From contig JAUXMY010000028.1 of NCBI GenBank assembly GCA_030683005.1, forward strand, positions 1-64,000: a stretch of 64,000 nt of DNA, written 5' to 3'. Positions within the stretch are counted from its first letter, which is position 1. Each line of letters starts with the position of its first letter. Of this stretch, positions 11,952-20,251 are shown in pieces. Made by a program: the position numbers and the translations under genes. A model generated the notes under the pieces. The model worked only from the letters and a program-made list of their open reading frames with translations. It was not told where the DNA came from and did not search any database. This DNA is from Caulobacter sp. (lineage in GTDB: Bacteria > Pseudomonadota > Alphaproteobacteria > Caulobacterales > Caulobacteraceae).

Positions 11952-12689
11952 ATGAGTAAGCCGCTGTTTGATATCGGCGACCGGGTCCACGTCGAGGGTA
12001 GCCCGGGGACCATTGTTGGGTTCGAGAGAGGTGAGAGCGGAGGCGTCTACCTGATCATCTACGACACCGATGCTGGGGTCATCCAGCGCCGTCCTGTGTC
12101 GACCATTGATGGGCTTGCAGAAGCGACAAGGCAGCAAGCGCAGGCATCAGCAGACATTGGGCCTGGGCTGGGCGCTCAAGGCGCCGAGGCGACCAGCAGT
12201 CACAAAGGGACACATTCAGAACGCGCCGGCGCATTCCTGGGCGGCTTGGTGATCCTTGCGGTTGTCCTGTTCGTCGTGAGCCGATGCAGCGAAGCGCCAC
12301 CGACTTCGGAGGCCTATCGGGCCGTCGAGCTTGGTCCGGCTTACGGGTCTTCGTCCATGAGGGCTCACGCGGGTGGCGAGGTTGAGCTTTCGGAGCCAGG
12401 TCTAGTCAGAGAGGCTCTAGCATCCTGTGCAAGCGAACTTAGGAAGCTTCCGGACGCATTCGGTGATGTGGAACTCACGCTGCTATACCTAGAGAGCGTC
12501 GAGCGTGAGTGCGGTGCGCGGATCGAAGCTGAAGATTCCTGCGAGACAGCATTTTATCAGGCCCAGATCGCAGGAAACTCGTATCGACTTGGAGAGCTGG
12601 GCCAAGTGGATGCGGCCCTTGACCAATTCAGTTCCTCTCGGCGGCGATGTCTGGCCGATCTCGCCGCAAGAGCGGCTGACGGGAGGTGA
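11952..12689 (+). CDS. SH3-like domain protein with one membrane helix, function unknown
   Basis: 245 residues with CCGGAGGTG before the ATG. The N-terminus (FDIGDRVHVEGSPGTIVGFE, with a YLIIYDTD strand) reads as a small beta-barrel like SH3/KOW folds. A membrane helix lies at about residues 97-116 (GAFLGGLVILAVVLFVVSRC), followed by an extracytoplasmic C-terminal region with several Cys. Not a recognised family. Divergent from the XRE gene. Confidence 0.55.
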   Translation: MSKPLFDIGDRVHVEGSPGTIVGFERGESGGVYLIIYDTDAGVIQRRPVSTIDGLAEATRQQAQASADIGPGLGAQGAEATSSHKGTHSERAGAFLGGLVILAVVLFVVSRCSEAPPTSEAYRAVELGPAYGSSSMRAHAGGEVELSEPGLVREALASCASELRKLPDAFGDVELTLLYLESVERECGARIEAEDSCETAFYQAQIAGNSYRLGELGQVDAALDQFSSSRRRCLADLAARAADGR

Positions 12690-12809
12690 GTGCTCCGAAG
12701 CTCGATCGGAGGGCTGATGAGCATGCCTAAGGTGCGGCGCTCCCGCCTGGAGCGATGACTCGACTCCTGTAGATGTTCTTTATATGTTCCGCCCCTATCC
12801 GAGGGCAGA

Positions 12810-13097
12810 ATGGGCACCAGAAACCCCGACCGCGTTCCGATCTCCTACCGTCGCCGCAAGTGCGAGACGGTCGGCGACATGATCCACCAAGGGTGGGACG
12901 TTCATTCCCGCTGCATGGCCTGCGGAACGCTCTTCCGTGTCAATCTCCGCATCATTGCTAAGCTGAAGGGGGCCGGTTTCAGCATCTGGAACCGCAAGGA
13001 TCGCTGTCGACGGTTGGGCTGCATCGGTCACGTCGAGTTCCATGGACGCGCTCCGGATATGTCCTGGCATGAGGTGCTAAGCACGCCGGAGCACTAG
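12810..13097 (+). CDS. Small Cys-rich, probably zinc-binding protein
   Basis: 95 residues. CMACGTLFRVNL in the middle and later DRCRRLGC give CxxC plus C-x4-C, spaced like a zinc ribbon; basic N-terminus. An alternative start is possible a few codons away. No function can be assigned. Stand-alone within the island. Confidence 0.55.
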   Translation: MGTRNPDRVPISYRRRKCETVGDMIHQGWDVHSRCMACGTLFRVNLRIIAKLKGAGFSIWNRKDRCRRLGCIGHVEFHGRAPDMSWHEVLSTPEH

Positions 13098-13390
13098 GGC
13101 CGGTGGTCCTGGCCGACACCTATTCCCGGACTCTCAAGAGCCCTCAGGGGCGCCCCAGCAATCTCTCCGCTGGTGGGGTAGCGCGACAACAGCCAAGCCG
13201 CTTCAGCGCGTTCCTGAGCGCTTGGCGGTCTAGTGAGCGCGAGCCGGATGGTGCCGTTAGTGGCGAGAGCAACCGCTGCCAGCAAGGTCCCGGCGCTAGT
13301 TGAGTTGCGAAGAGGCGGCTAGTATAGATAGTCATTGATGACTATATATGACCCCAATGGACTCCCTATATTAAATCGTGCATTATATCA
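13098..13390. other. AT-rich intergenic stretch with a palindrome
   Basis: About 290 bp without a gene. Bases 13320-13390 are strikingly AT-rich for this genome and contain the perfect palindrome ATAGTCAT-TG-ATGACTAT at 13328-13345, which looks like an operator. It may be the promoter region of the unit that follows. Confidence 0.5.
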
Positions 13391-13786
13391 TTGCTTGATC
13401 AAGCAGGGCCTCTGTTAACTCGGGCCGATCAGAAATGGTCGGCCCACCTTTTTCTGAGGCGAGACGTGCGACGGTTTCATATCGTGTCCTGGATATTCGG
13501 GGTTCCGTTCTCGAATGAGCGGATTGTGCAGAATGAGCATCAAGCGATTGGCTGCGCCATCGAGACGGGCCTGCGCCACCTCGAAGAGCGGGGCGAGGAG
13601 GGCGGAGACATGCTGCCCCACATCCACATCTACGAAATCGAGGCTGACGCGGCGTCGGTTCGACACAATGCGGATACCTTCGTCGCGTCGCTGTTGCCCG
13701 CCCGGAAGAACGGAGAGCTGGGCTACCTGCTCAACCATCCAGCGGCCCAGGGACGGAAGCCTGACCAGCGAGACCTTCAGATATGA
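13391..13786 (+). CDS. Hypothetical protein, start uncertain
   Basis: Up to 131 residues from a TTG; a GTG inside the frame near 13484 would give a shorter protein starting VSWIFGVPF. No family recognised. The central part (AIGCAIETGLRHLEERGEEGGDMLPHIHIY is split by no obvious domain) is mixed alpha/beta. Its stop overlaps the ATG of the next gene as ATGA, which supports translation and coupling. Confidence 0.4.
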   Translation: MLDQAGPLLTRADQKWSAHLFLRRDVRRFHIVSWIFGVPFSNERIVQNEHQAIGCAIETGLRHLEERGEEGGDMLPHIHIYEIEADAASVRHNADTFVASLLPARKNGELGYLLNHPAAQGRKPDQRDLQI

Positions 13787-14013
13787 GCACTGTGGACGGG
13801 TCGGCCGCCCAGGTGACGCAAGCTCATCCCGACGAGTTGGATCGAGAGATAAACGAGCTTCGGCTTGCGAACCTCCGGATGGACGCCCTGCTGGCGGAGC
13901 AGCGTCTCCGGCTCGCCCCCTGGTGGACCATGACCGGCGCCGCCGCCCTTTTGGCGGCTATCCTTTGGGCGGGCGCCTTCGTGGCCCAGGCGCTGCATTG
14001 CCTCTCTGATTAG
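13783..14013 (+). CDS. Small coiled-coil membrane protein, copy 1
   Basis: 76 residues. A helical N-terminal half (LDREINELRLANLRMDALLA) is likely coiled coil, followed by RLAPWW and one membrane helix of about 22 residues (MTGAAALLAAILWAGAFVAQ). It is clearly related to the protein at 17664-17894: both carry D-x-x-I-x-E-L-R, DA-x-LA-x-QR, LAPWW and LLAAI-x-WAGA. The two copies stand on either side of the SIR2-HerA-KTSC unit. Confidence 0.6.
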   Translation: MSTVDGSAAQVTQAHPDELDREINELRLANLRMDALLAEQRLRLAPWWTMTGAAALLAAILWAGAFVAQALHCLSD

Positions 14014-14139
14014 CTGGCAATGTCCCGGTGGTCTCGGAGAGGTATGCCGAAATGGACGCAATGCTCCTCACGCGCGCGGTGGCGACGGTGACTCGATCTA
14101 TGGTAGGCAACCGCCACGCTTGTGTGCTTGGGTCGCAAT

Positions 14140-15363
14140 ATGCAGTCGCACAGTCCTCAGCAGTTTCTGACGCAACTAGGTCAAGCCCTCTCGGCCGACA
14201 AATTGTCCGTTGGCTTTCTCCTCGGCGCGGGATGTCCATGTTCGATTAAGGTCGAGAGCAGTGATGGCTCGAAAACCTCACTTATCGACGACATCAAAGG
14301 TCTGACGTCAAAAATCGACAAATCGGCTCGCCAAGACCCAGAAGTGGGTGCGGCATACGAAAAGTTGGACGCTGCGTTTAAGCAAGACGGAGTCTTTGGG
14401 CCAAATATAGAGGTGATCCTGAACCGCATCAGGGCGCTCCGGGAAGTTGCAGGCTCTTCCGATGTTCGCGGATTATCCTTCGCGGAATTAGATGGCCTCG
14501 ACAAGACGATCTGCCAACACATCCGAAACGCGGTAAGCGCTCGATTCGATGAGTCAGAATCCCCCTATCGAGCGCTTGCACGGTTCCTGCGGCACAGAAA
14601 GGCGCCTCAATCTGAGGTGTTCACGACGAACTACGACCTCTTGATGGAGCGCGCGCTAGAGGCCGAGCGGGTCCCCTTTTTCGATGGCTTCGTCGGGTCT
14701 TCAACCCCGTTTTTCGATCAGCGGGCGATTGAAGACGACAAGCTGCCTTCCCGGTGGGCGCGTCTATGGAAGCTCCACGGCTCGGTCAACTGGCGCATAA
14801 AGGCTGGTGGCGACCGGCGCGTGGTGCGCAGCGAAGATTGCGACGAGGGCGACGAACTTCTAATCCACCCTTCGCATATGAAGTATGACGAGAGTCGGCG
14901 GATGCCCTATTTCGTTATGATTGACCGACTACGAGCGTTTATTCGCAACTCAGAGCGTCCGGTGGCCTTGTTCGTGGTCGGTTATTCTTTCTCCGATCAA
15001 CACCTTAACGAGGCAATTGTAGAATCTCTCCGCTACAACGCCTCCTCAACATGCTTTGCCATTCAGTTTGGAAACCTGGAGGAATACAAAGACGGAGTTG
15101 CTCTTGCTCAATCTGTAAATAATCTGTGCCTTGCGGCTCGGGATGGAGCAATACTAAGGCGACGCTACGGCGCTTGGCTTGCTGACCCAGCGACTGACAT
15201 TGGAGCGTTGTCTGCCGCGTTTTCTGCAGCACAAGGAAAGCACGAAGCTGGGCCTAACGGACTGCTGCCCTGTGAGCTACACCTTGGCGACTTCAAGCAG
15301 CTTGGCGACTTTTTGGACCAATACGCTCACTTTGGAGTGTCAAACACAGAAGCCTACGAGTGA
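14140..15363 (+). CDS. SIR2-domain NADase-like defence protein
   Basis: 407 residues from ATG 14140; a GTG 18 bp upstream is in frame. SIR2-like Rossmann motifs are visible: GFLLGAGCPCSI near the N-terminus (nucleotide loop), FTTNYDLLMERALE (T-x-N-Y-D), KLHGSVNW (the HG motif) and FVVGYSFSDQHLNEAI (GYSxxD). Such SIR2_2 proteins in defence islands hydrolyse NAD+ when a phage is sensed. The stop overlaps the GTG of the HerA gene as GTGA, and SIR2-HerA is an established two-gene anti-phage system. Codon use is less GC-rich than the core genome. Confidence 0.9.
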   Translation: MQSHSPQQFLTQLGQALSADKLSVGFLLGAGCPCSIKVESSDGSKTSLIDDIKGLTSKIDKSARQDPEVGAAYEKLDAAFKQDGVFGPNIEVILNRIRALREVAGSSDVRGLSFAELDGLDKTICQHIRNAVSARFDESESPYRALARFLRHRKAPQSEVFTTNYDLLMERALEAERVPFFDGFVGSSTPFFDQRAIEDDKLPSRWARLWKLHGSVNWRIKAGGDRRVVRSEDCDEGDELLIHPSHMKYDESRRMPYFVMIDRLRAFIRNSERPVALFVVGYSFSDQHLNEAIVESLRYNASSTCFAIQFGNLEEYKDGVALAQSVNNLCLAARDGAILRRRYGAWLADPATDIGALSAAFSAAQGKHEAGPNGLLPCELHLGDFKQLGDFLDQYAHFGVSNTEAYE

Positions 15364-17264
15364 ACCGGGACCCGACACTTTTAGGCACCGTGGAGGACGT
15401 TAGCGGGGCGACGCTCAGGATAAAGCTGGGGAGCGGGACTGTCTCAGGGCTTAGCTTCATCGAGGGTCAAGGCTACCGTGTTGGGCAGGTCGGCGGGTTC
15501 GTTCGCATCCCATTGGGATTTGTGAATCTCTACGGTGTGATCTCTCAGGTGGGCGCAAGCGCCGTCCCAGAGAGGCTTGCTGCTCTCGAAGAGCACGGCA
15601 ACCGCTGGATGACGGTTCAACTGGTTGGTGAGGGTGGTCCGACTTCTGGTTTTGACCGGGGTATCTCCCAGTTCCCGACCGTTGGGGACCCCGCGCATGT
15701 AGTGACCGAGCACGATCTTAAAGCCATATACGGGCGCCCCAGCGATCCTCGCTATGTTCGGGTGGGGCAACTTGCAAGTGCGAGTTCAATCCCCGCCCTA
15801 GTTGAGATCGATAAGTTGGTGACGCGGCATAGCGCGGTTGTCGGCACCACGGGATCGGGCAAGTCAACCACCGTCTCGGGCATTCTCACCGCACTCTCGG
15901 ATAGCGCAAATTACCCCGCAGCCCGCATTTTGGTGATCGATATTCACGGTGAATACGGACGAGCACTTTCAGATCGCGCAGCCATTTTCCGGATTAGCCC
16001 TGACGTCTCTAAGGGTGAAAGGCCGCTTTACATCCCATACTGGGCGTTGACGGCAGACGAGCTGCTTCCGGTCATTCTTGGCTCGATCTCAGACGGTGGA
16101 GATCGCGGCGCTGTGCTCGACCGGGTTCTGGAACTCAAGCGCCAAGCCATCACCACCACGCCTCGGCGCGGCTTGGCCGAAGACACGCTGAACGTCGACG
16201 CGCCCACCCCATTCTCCGTCCACCGCCTCTGGTATGAACTACATTGCGAAATGCGCGCGACGCACTTCGAATCTGCAGGCTCCCAATCAGTAGCGAGCTG
16301 GGCTCTTGAGACGGACAACTCAGGGAGCATCGTTCAACCAGGTTCGATGATGGCCGGTATCCCCCCGCGATTCCGCGCGCCTAAGGACGAGAAGAACGAC
16401 CCCGAGAAAATCAGGCTCAGTCGGTCGCCTCTAAATATTTCTCGGCCAATCGACGGTCTCGGCTCGAAGATACGAGATACTAGGTTCGACTTCCTTCTCC
16501 GTCCCGGACCTTATTGTCCTGATGCAGATGGCATTGTTGAAAGTGACCTGGACGAACTACTCGCCGACTGGCTCGGCGACGCTCGCCCGGTGACTATTCT
16601 GGACCTGTCCGGTGTCCCGCCAAGCGTCCAGTCTGAGCTGGTGGGGGCTGTGCTTCGTATTGTCTACGATGCCCTGTTCTGGGCGAGAAACATTCCGGAA
16701 GGTGGGCGTGAACGCCCTCTAATGGTGGTGCTGGAGGAAGCTCACTCCTACTTAGGCGACAACACTGGCGCCGCTATTGCGGTGCGTAAAATCGCAAAGG
16801 AAGGGCGCAAGTATGGTATTGGCATGATGCTAGTCAGCCAACGCCCAGCCGAGATCGATCAGACCATTTTGTCCCAGTGCGGAACTATATTTGCGATGCG
16901 GTTAAGCAACGCGACCGACCGTGGGCATGTGAAAGGCGCTGCGAGTGACAATTTAGACGGCCTTTTTGCCATGCTACCAATACTGCGGACAGGCGAGGCG
17001 ATAATTGTTGGAGAAGCGGTGAATCTTCCCATCAGAACCTTGATCGCGCGCCCGAATCCTTCGCGGAGGCCTGATAGTAGTGATCCGAAAGTTGTTGTTC
17101 CAGGAGATGAGGAGCAAGGCTATGAGGGGCCAGGAGGTTGGAATCAGGATCGGGGACCGTCGGATTACGCAGAGGCGGTGGAGCTATGGCGCAGCCAACG
17201 TGGACGACCGGACCGGGTCGTGGTCGACGAGCGCGATTCTGAGGGAGGTGGCGGTGCGGCGTGA
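15360..17264 (+). CDS. herA: HerA-like ATPase, partner of SIR2
   Basis: 634 residues from GTG. The N-terminal HAS-barrel (about 1-130) is followed by a FtsK/HerA RecA-like ATPase with Walker A GTTGSGKSTT (about residue 162) and Walker B LMVVLEEAHSYL (about 455), then ISQ-like VSQRPAEIDQTILSQC and TDRGHVK near the subunit interface. Hexameric HerA ATPases assemble with SIR2 subunits in the known system. Overlap by 4 bp with the SIR2 gene and by about 11 bp with the KTSC gene points to one operon. Confidence 0.92.
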   Translation: MNRDPTLLGTVEDVSGATLRIKLGSGTVSGLSFIEGQGYRVGQVGGFVRIPLGFVNLYGVISQVGASAVPERLAALEEHGNRWMTVQLVGEGGPTSGFDRGISQFPTVGDPAHVVTEHDLKAIYGRPSDPRYVRVGQLASASSIPALVEIDKLVTRHSAVVGTTGSGKSTTVSGILTALSDSANYPAARILVIDIHGEYGRALSDRAAIFRISPDVSKGERPLYIPYWALTADELLPVILGSISDGGDRGAVLDRVLELKRQAITTTPRRGLAEDTLNVDAPTPFSVHRLWYELHCEMRATHFESAGSQSVASWALETDNSGSIVQPGSMMAGIPPRFRAPKDEKNDPEKIRLSRSPLNISRPIDGLGSKIRDTRFDFLLRPGPYCPDADGIVESDLDELLADWLGDARPVTILDLSGVPPSVQSELVGAVLRIVYDALFWARNIPEGGRERPLMVVLEEAHSYLGDNTGAAIAVRKIAKEGRKYGIGMMLVSQRPAEIDQTILSQCGTIFAMRLSNATDRGHVKGAASDNLDGLFAMLPILRTGEAIIVGEAVNLPIRTLIARPNPSRRPDSSDPKVVVPGDEEQGYEGPGGWNQDRGPSDYAEAVELWRSQRGRPDRVVVDERDSEGGGGAA

Positions 17265-17463
17265 TCCTGTTACGTCGAGTAATGTGCGGGCGATTGGATA
17301 CGACCCTTCACGCAGGGTTTTAGAAGTCGAGTTCACGACGGGGGCCGTTTATCAGTATTTCGATGTGCCTGAAGCAGTCTACAGAGAAATGCAGAGAGCC
17401 TCATCCGTCGGCGCATTCCTGCACTCTCAAATAAAAAGTCAGTTCCGCTACGCCCGAGTTTAA
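17254..17463 (+). CDS. KTSC-domain small protein
   Basis: 69 residues from GTG 17254, with GAGGGAGG four bases upstream; a GTG at 17248 is also possible. It shows the KTSC pattern: SSNVRAIGYDP, a strand-rich LEVEFTTGAVYQYFDVP, and VGAFLHSQIKSQFRY at the end. KTSC domains often occur alone or fused to nucleic-acid enzymes. Overlap with the end of herA suggests it is a third member of this unit; whether it has a role in defence is unknown. Confidence 0.8.
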   Translation: MRRDPVTSSNVRAIGYDPSRRVLEVEFTTGAVYQYFDVPEAVYREMQRASSVGAFLHSQIKSQFRYARV

Positions 17464-17663
17464 TCCCTAGGGCGCAGCAACGGATCACGATGCTGCAGGA
17501 AATGCCTGCCCGTGATGACCTCTGAATAGCGTGAATCCGTTGAACAGGCTCAAGCCAGCACGAACCCTGCGGTTTACCAACCACCCAATCATCTTGGGTG
17601 CCCTTGTGGCGGCCCGAGCTACATCCGCTCCAACGGCTGAGATAACGTCGGCCGCAGCACCTG

Positions 17664-17894
17664 ATGCTTAGGCGCCTTTTTGGCCGCCAGTCTCTTATAG
17701 GCCAGGTGACGTTATGGCGTCCCGACGGGGTGGACCGGAAGATACGCGAACTTCGGATTTCAAATACGCGGCTGGACGCCCGCCTAGCGGGGCAGCGAAA
17801 GCAGCTGGCGCCATGGTGGATCGTGACCGGGAGCGTTGGCCTTTTGGCGGCTATCGTGTGGGCAGGGGCGATCTTCGCTCAAGCAAGCGGGTGA
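17664..17894 (+). CDS. Small coiled-coil membrane protein, copy 2
   Basis: 76 residues, paralogue of the protein at 13783-14013. Shared features are VDRKIRELRISNTRLDARLA, the LAPWW motif and a membrane helix VGLLAAIVWAGAIFAQA. The first 20 residues differ, so the true start may be internal. The DNA is also similar, with an exact CCTTTTGGCGGCTATC in both copies. Confidence 0.55.
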   Translation: MLRRLFGRQSLIGQVTLWRPDGVDRKIRELRISNTRLDARLAGQRKQLAPWWIVTGSVGLLAAIVWAGAIFAQASG

Positions 17895-18004
17895 CCATTC
17901 TGACTGTCCACACCAGGCTCTCGGCGGGTTTTAACAGGGATATGGTTGTGCGATCTGCGACCGGCGCGCCGGTGGAGGGAGACAAAGTGCGACTCCGGAC
18001 GAAG

Positions 18005-18445
18005 ATGATCATTCGGACGCTGGTCCTTGCTGGCCTGGTAGGGATCGCGGTGCCGGCCCTGGCGGACCCATGCAGGGCGATCCCTGACCGTGGCCCGCTC
18101 CCCGCCTACCTCGGCCATGGCTCGGTCTTCTCCGGCCCAGTAGTTTATATCGGCGACGGCGACAGCCTCTGCGTCGCCGTGGGCTCGGGTCAGGAAAACT
18201 GGGTCGAGGTCCGGGTGGCAGAATTCTATGCGCCCGAACTAAACACGCCAGAGGGTAAGCGGGCAAAGGCGACCCTGGAGCGCCTGGTGAAAGGGCAGCT
18301 GGCCGTCTGTCGCGCTGAGAAGCGCAGCTACGACCGGATCGTCGCGCGTTGCGAGGTTGGCCGGCGACCCATCGAAGAGTTGATGGAGCAAGCCGGCGTT
18401 CCGAGTGGGGGAAATGGCGCGCCCCTGTCTCGCTCTCCAAACTGA
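18005..18445 (+). CDS. Secreted thermonuclease-like (SNase) protein
   Basis: 146 residues if started at ATG 18005, which gives a clean signal peptide (MIIRTLVLAGLVGIAVPALA, cut before DPC). Other starts lie upstream. The SNase fold is recognisable: GDGDSLCV (calcium Asp), RVAEFYAPELNTPEGKRAK (Arg and Glu of the active site) and SYDRIVARC (second catalytic Arg). It would hydrolyse phosphodiester bonds outside the cytoplasm. Not co-transcribed with SIR2-HerA by any clear overlap. Confidence 0.8.
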   Translation: MIIRTLVLAGLVGIAVPALADPCRAIPDRGPLPAYLGHGSVFSGPVVYIGDGDSLCVAVGSGQENWVEVRVAEFYAPELNTPEGKRAKATLERLVKGQLAVCRAEKRSYDRIVARCEVGRRPIEELMEQAGVPSGGNGAPLSRSPN

Positions 18446-18601
18446 TACGGCACATCTCCCTTTGCCCATTCAGCTCCAGAACACCTCCTCGCGCACCTGT
18501 CGGGTGCCCTAGGACTAAAGATACGCCTCAAAAGCGACTAGCTATCCGTGCAAGGCCGGTGGATGGAGAATGGCGAGCACGGCCGGCGACGGGTTTGATG
18601 G

Positions 18602-19018
18602 ATGGACACCCTTACAGCAGCTGAGCGCAGCGAGCGGATGCGTCGTGTTCGAGGTAGGGACACCAAGCCAGAGCTCGTTGTTCGAAGGCTAGTTCACGCT
18701 CTGGGCTATCGGTTCCGTCTGCACGCAGTAGATCTACCGGGACGGCCCGACATAATCTTCCGACCTCGCCGGAAGGCTGTCTTTGTCCACGGCTGCTTCT
18801 GGCACCGCCATGACGACCCAGGGTGTCCACTAGCGCGCTTACCCAAATCGCGTCAGGAGTTCTGGCTTCCTAAGCTTGAGGGCAACCGGGCTCGGGACGA
18901 GGCTGTCGTCGGCCAGCTCAATGGGGCGGGATGGGGCGTGCTGACCATTTGGGAGTGTCAGCTTCGGGATAAGGACGCCTTAGCTGCACGGCTTCGAGAA
19001 TTCTTGGGGGAGAGATGA
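18602..19018 (+). CDS. vsr: Very short patch repair endonuclease
   Basis: 138 residues. Nicks T:G mismatches left when 5-methylcytosine deaminates. Signature segments: SERMRRVRGRDTKPEL at the N-terminus, LPGRPDIIFRPRRKAVFVHG with the catalytic Asp, CFWHRHDDPGC (zinc and His residues) and WGVLTIWECQL. The stop overlaps the start of the C5-methyltransferase as ATGA, the usual pairing of Vsr with a cytosine methylase. Confidence 0.95.
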   Translation: MDTLTAAERSERMRRVRGRDTKPELVVRRLVHALGYRFRLHAVDLPGRPDIIFRPRRKAVFVHGCFWHRHDDPGCPLARLPKSRQEFWLPKLEGNRARDEAVVGQLNGAGWGVLTIWECQLRDKDALAARLREFLGER

Positions 19019-20187
19019 AGTCATTGGAGCTGTTCGCCGGCGCTGGCGGATTAGGCATGGGGCTCCACGCAGCGGGGTTTGTTCCTCGGAGGGTGGTCGA
19101 ATGGGACCGCTATTGCTGCGATACACTCCGCGAGAACCAGGCCCGCAAGATTGCGAGTGTTGGCTCATGGGACGAGATAATCGAAGGTGATGTCCGGAAT
19201 GTTCGTTTCGGCGATCTAGAGGGCAAGCTCGATCTTGTTTCCGGCGGCCCCCCCTGCCAACCATTTTCGCTAGGGGGTAAGCACCAGGCCTACAACGACA
19301 GCCGCGACATGTTTCCGCAGGCCATCAGGGCCGTTCGCGAGGCGCGCCCCAAGGCCTTCATCTTCGAGAATGTGAAGGGTCTAACGCGCGACGCCTTCCG
19401 GAACTACTTCGAATACATCAGGCTTCAGATGGAGCATCCGGAAGTCGTTCGATCGAACGAGGAGGCTTGGGAGGCCCACCACTCACGCTTAGAGCGCCAC
19501 CATACGTCCGGTCAGCGGACCGGCTTACATTATAGGGTAGTCACCCGCCTACTGAATGCAGCGTCCTACGGGGTTCCGCAGCGCAGGGAACGAGTGTTCT
19601 TCGTTGGGTTCCGAGACGACCTCGACCTCGAATGGAGCTTTCCAAACGAGACCCATTCCCTCGACGCGTTGATCTGGGACCAGGCAAAGGGCACCTACTG
19701 GGATCGTCACGACGTGCCGAGAGAGCAACGCGCCATGTCGGCCCGGTGGTCGGCACGTGCCGCTAGACTGGATGAAGCGCCCCGCTCCCCAGCTTGGAGA
19801 ACTGTCCGTGATGCGCTTGCTGGGTTGCCCGACCCACAACATGCGGCTGAAGCAGCGGCGCACCTCAATCATCGATACCAAGGGGGCGCACGGAGTTATC
19901 CGGGCCATACAGGAAGCCCTTACGACGAGCCTGCGAAGACCCTGAAGGCTGGCGTCCACGGCGTGCCTGGTGGGGAGAACATGCTTCTAAAGCCTGACGG
20001 AACCGTCAGGTATTTCACCGTGAGAGAGAGTGCCCGCATTCAAACTTTCCCGGATGATTTCCTCTTCCACGGATCATGGACAGAGACGATGCGTCAGCTT
20101 GGTAACGCTGTCCCCGTGACTCTGGGTAAGGTCGTCGGGGAGAGTGTCGCATCTCTTCTGAAGAAGACCGAAAAATCGAAGCGATAG
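19015..20187 (+). CDS. DNA (cytosine-5) methyltransferase
   Basis: 390 residues. All main m5C motifs are present in order: LELFAGAGGLGMGL (I, AdoMet binding), GGPPCQPFSLGG (IV, catalytic Cys), FENVKG (VI), QRRERVFFVG (VIII), and RESARIQTFPDDF with QLGNAVP (IX-X). It protects host DNA from the nuclease encoded 64 bp downstream. By analogy with Eco29kI the site may be CCGCGG, but the specificity cannot be read from the sequence. Confidence 0.96.
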   Translation: MKSLELFAGAGGLGMGLHAAGFVPRRVVEWDRYCCDTLRENQARKIASVGSWDEIIEGDVRNVRFGDLEGKLDLVSGGPPCQPFSLGGKHQAYNDSRDMFPQAIRAVREARPKAFIFENVKGLTRDAFRNYFEYIRLQMEHPEVVRSNEEAWEAHHSRLERHHTSGQRTGLHYRVVTRLLNAASYGVPQRRERVFFVGFRDDLDLEWSFPNETHSLDALIWDQAKGTYWDRHDVPREQRAMSARWSARAARLDEAPRSPAWRTVRDALAGLPDPQHAAEAAAHLNHRYQGGARSYPGHTGSPYDEPAKTLKAGVHGVPGGENMLLKPDGTVRYFTVRESARIQTFPDDFLFHGSWTETMRQLGNAVPVTLGKVVGESVASLLKKTEKSKR

Positions 20188-20251
20188 GGGCTCCATAAAG
20201 CGCCGACTCGGCACAGCCTTAGGCCATCTTCAGTGCGGAGGGGGGGCTAAG

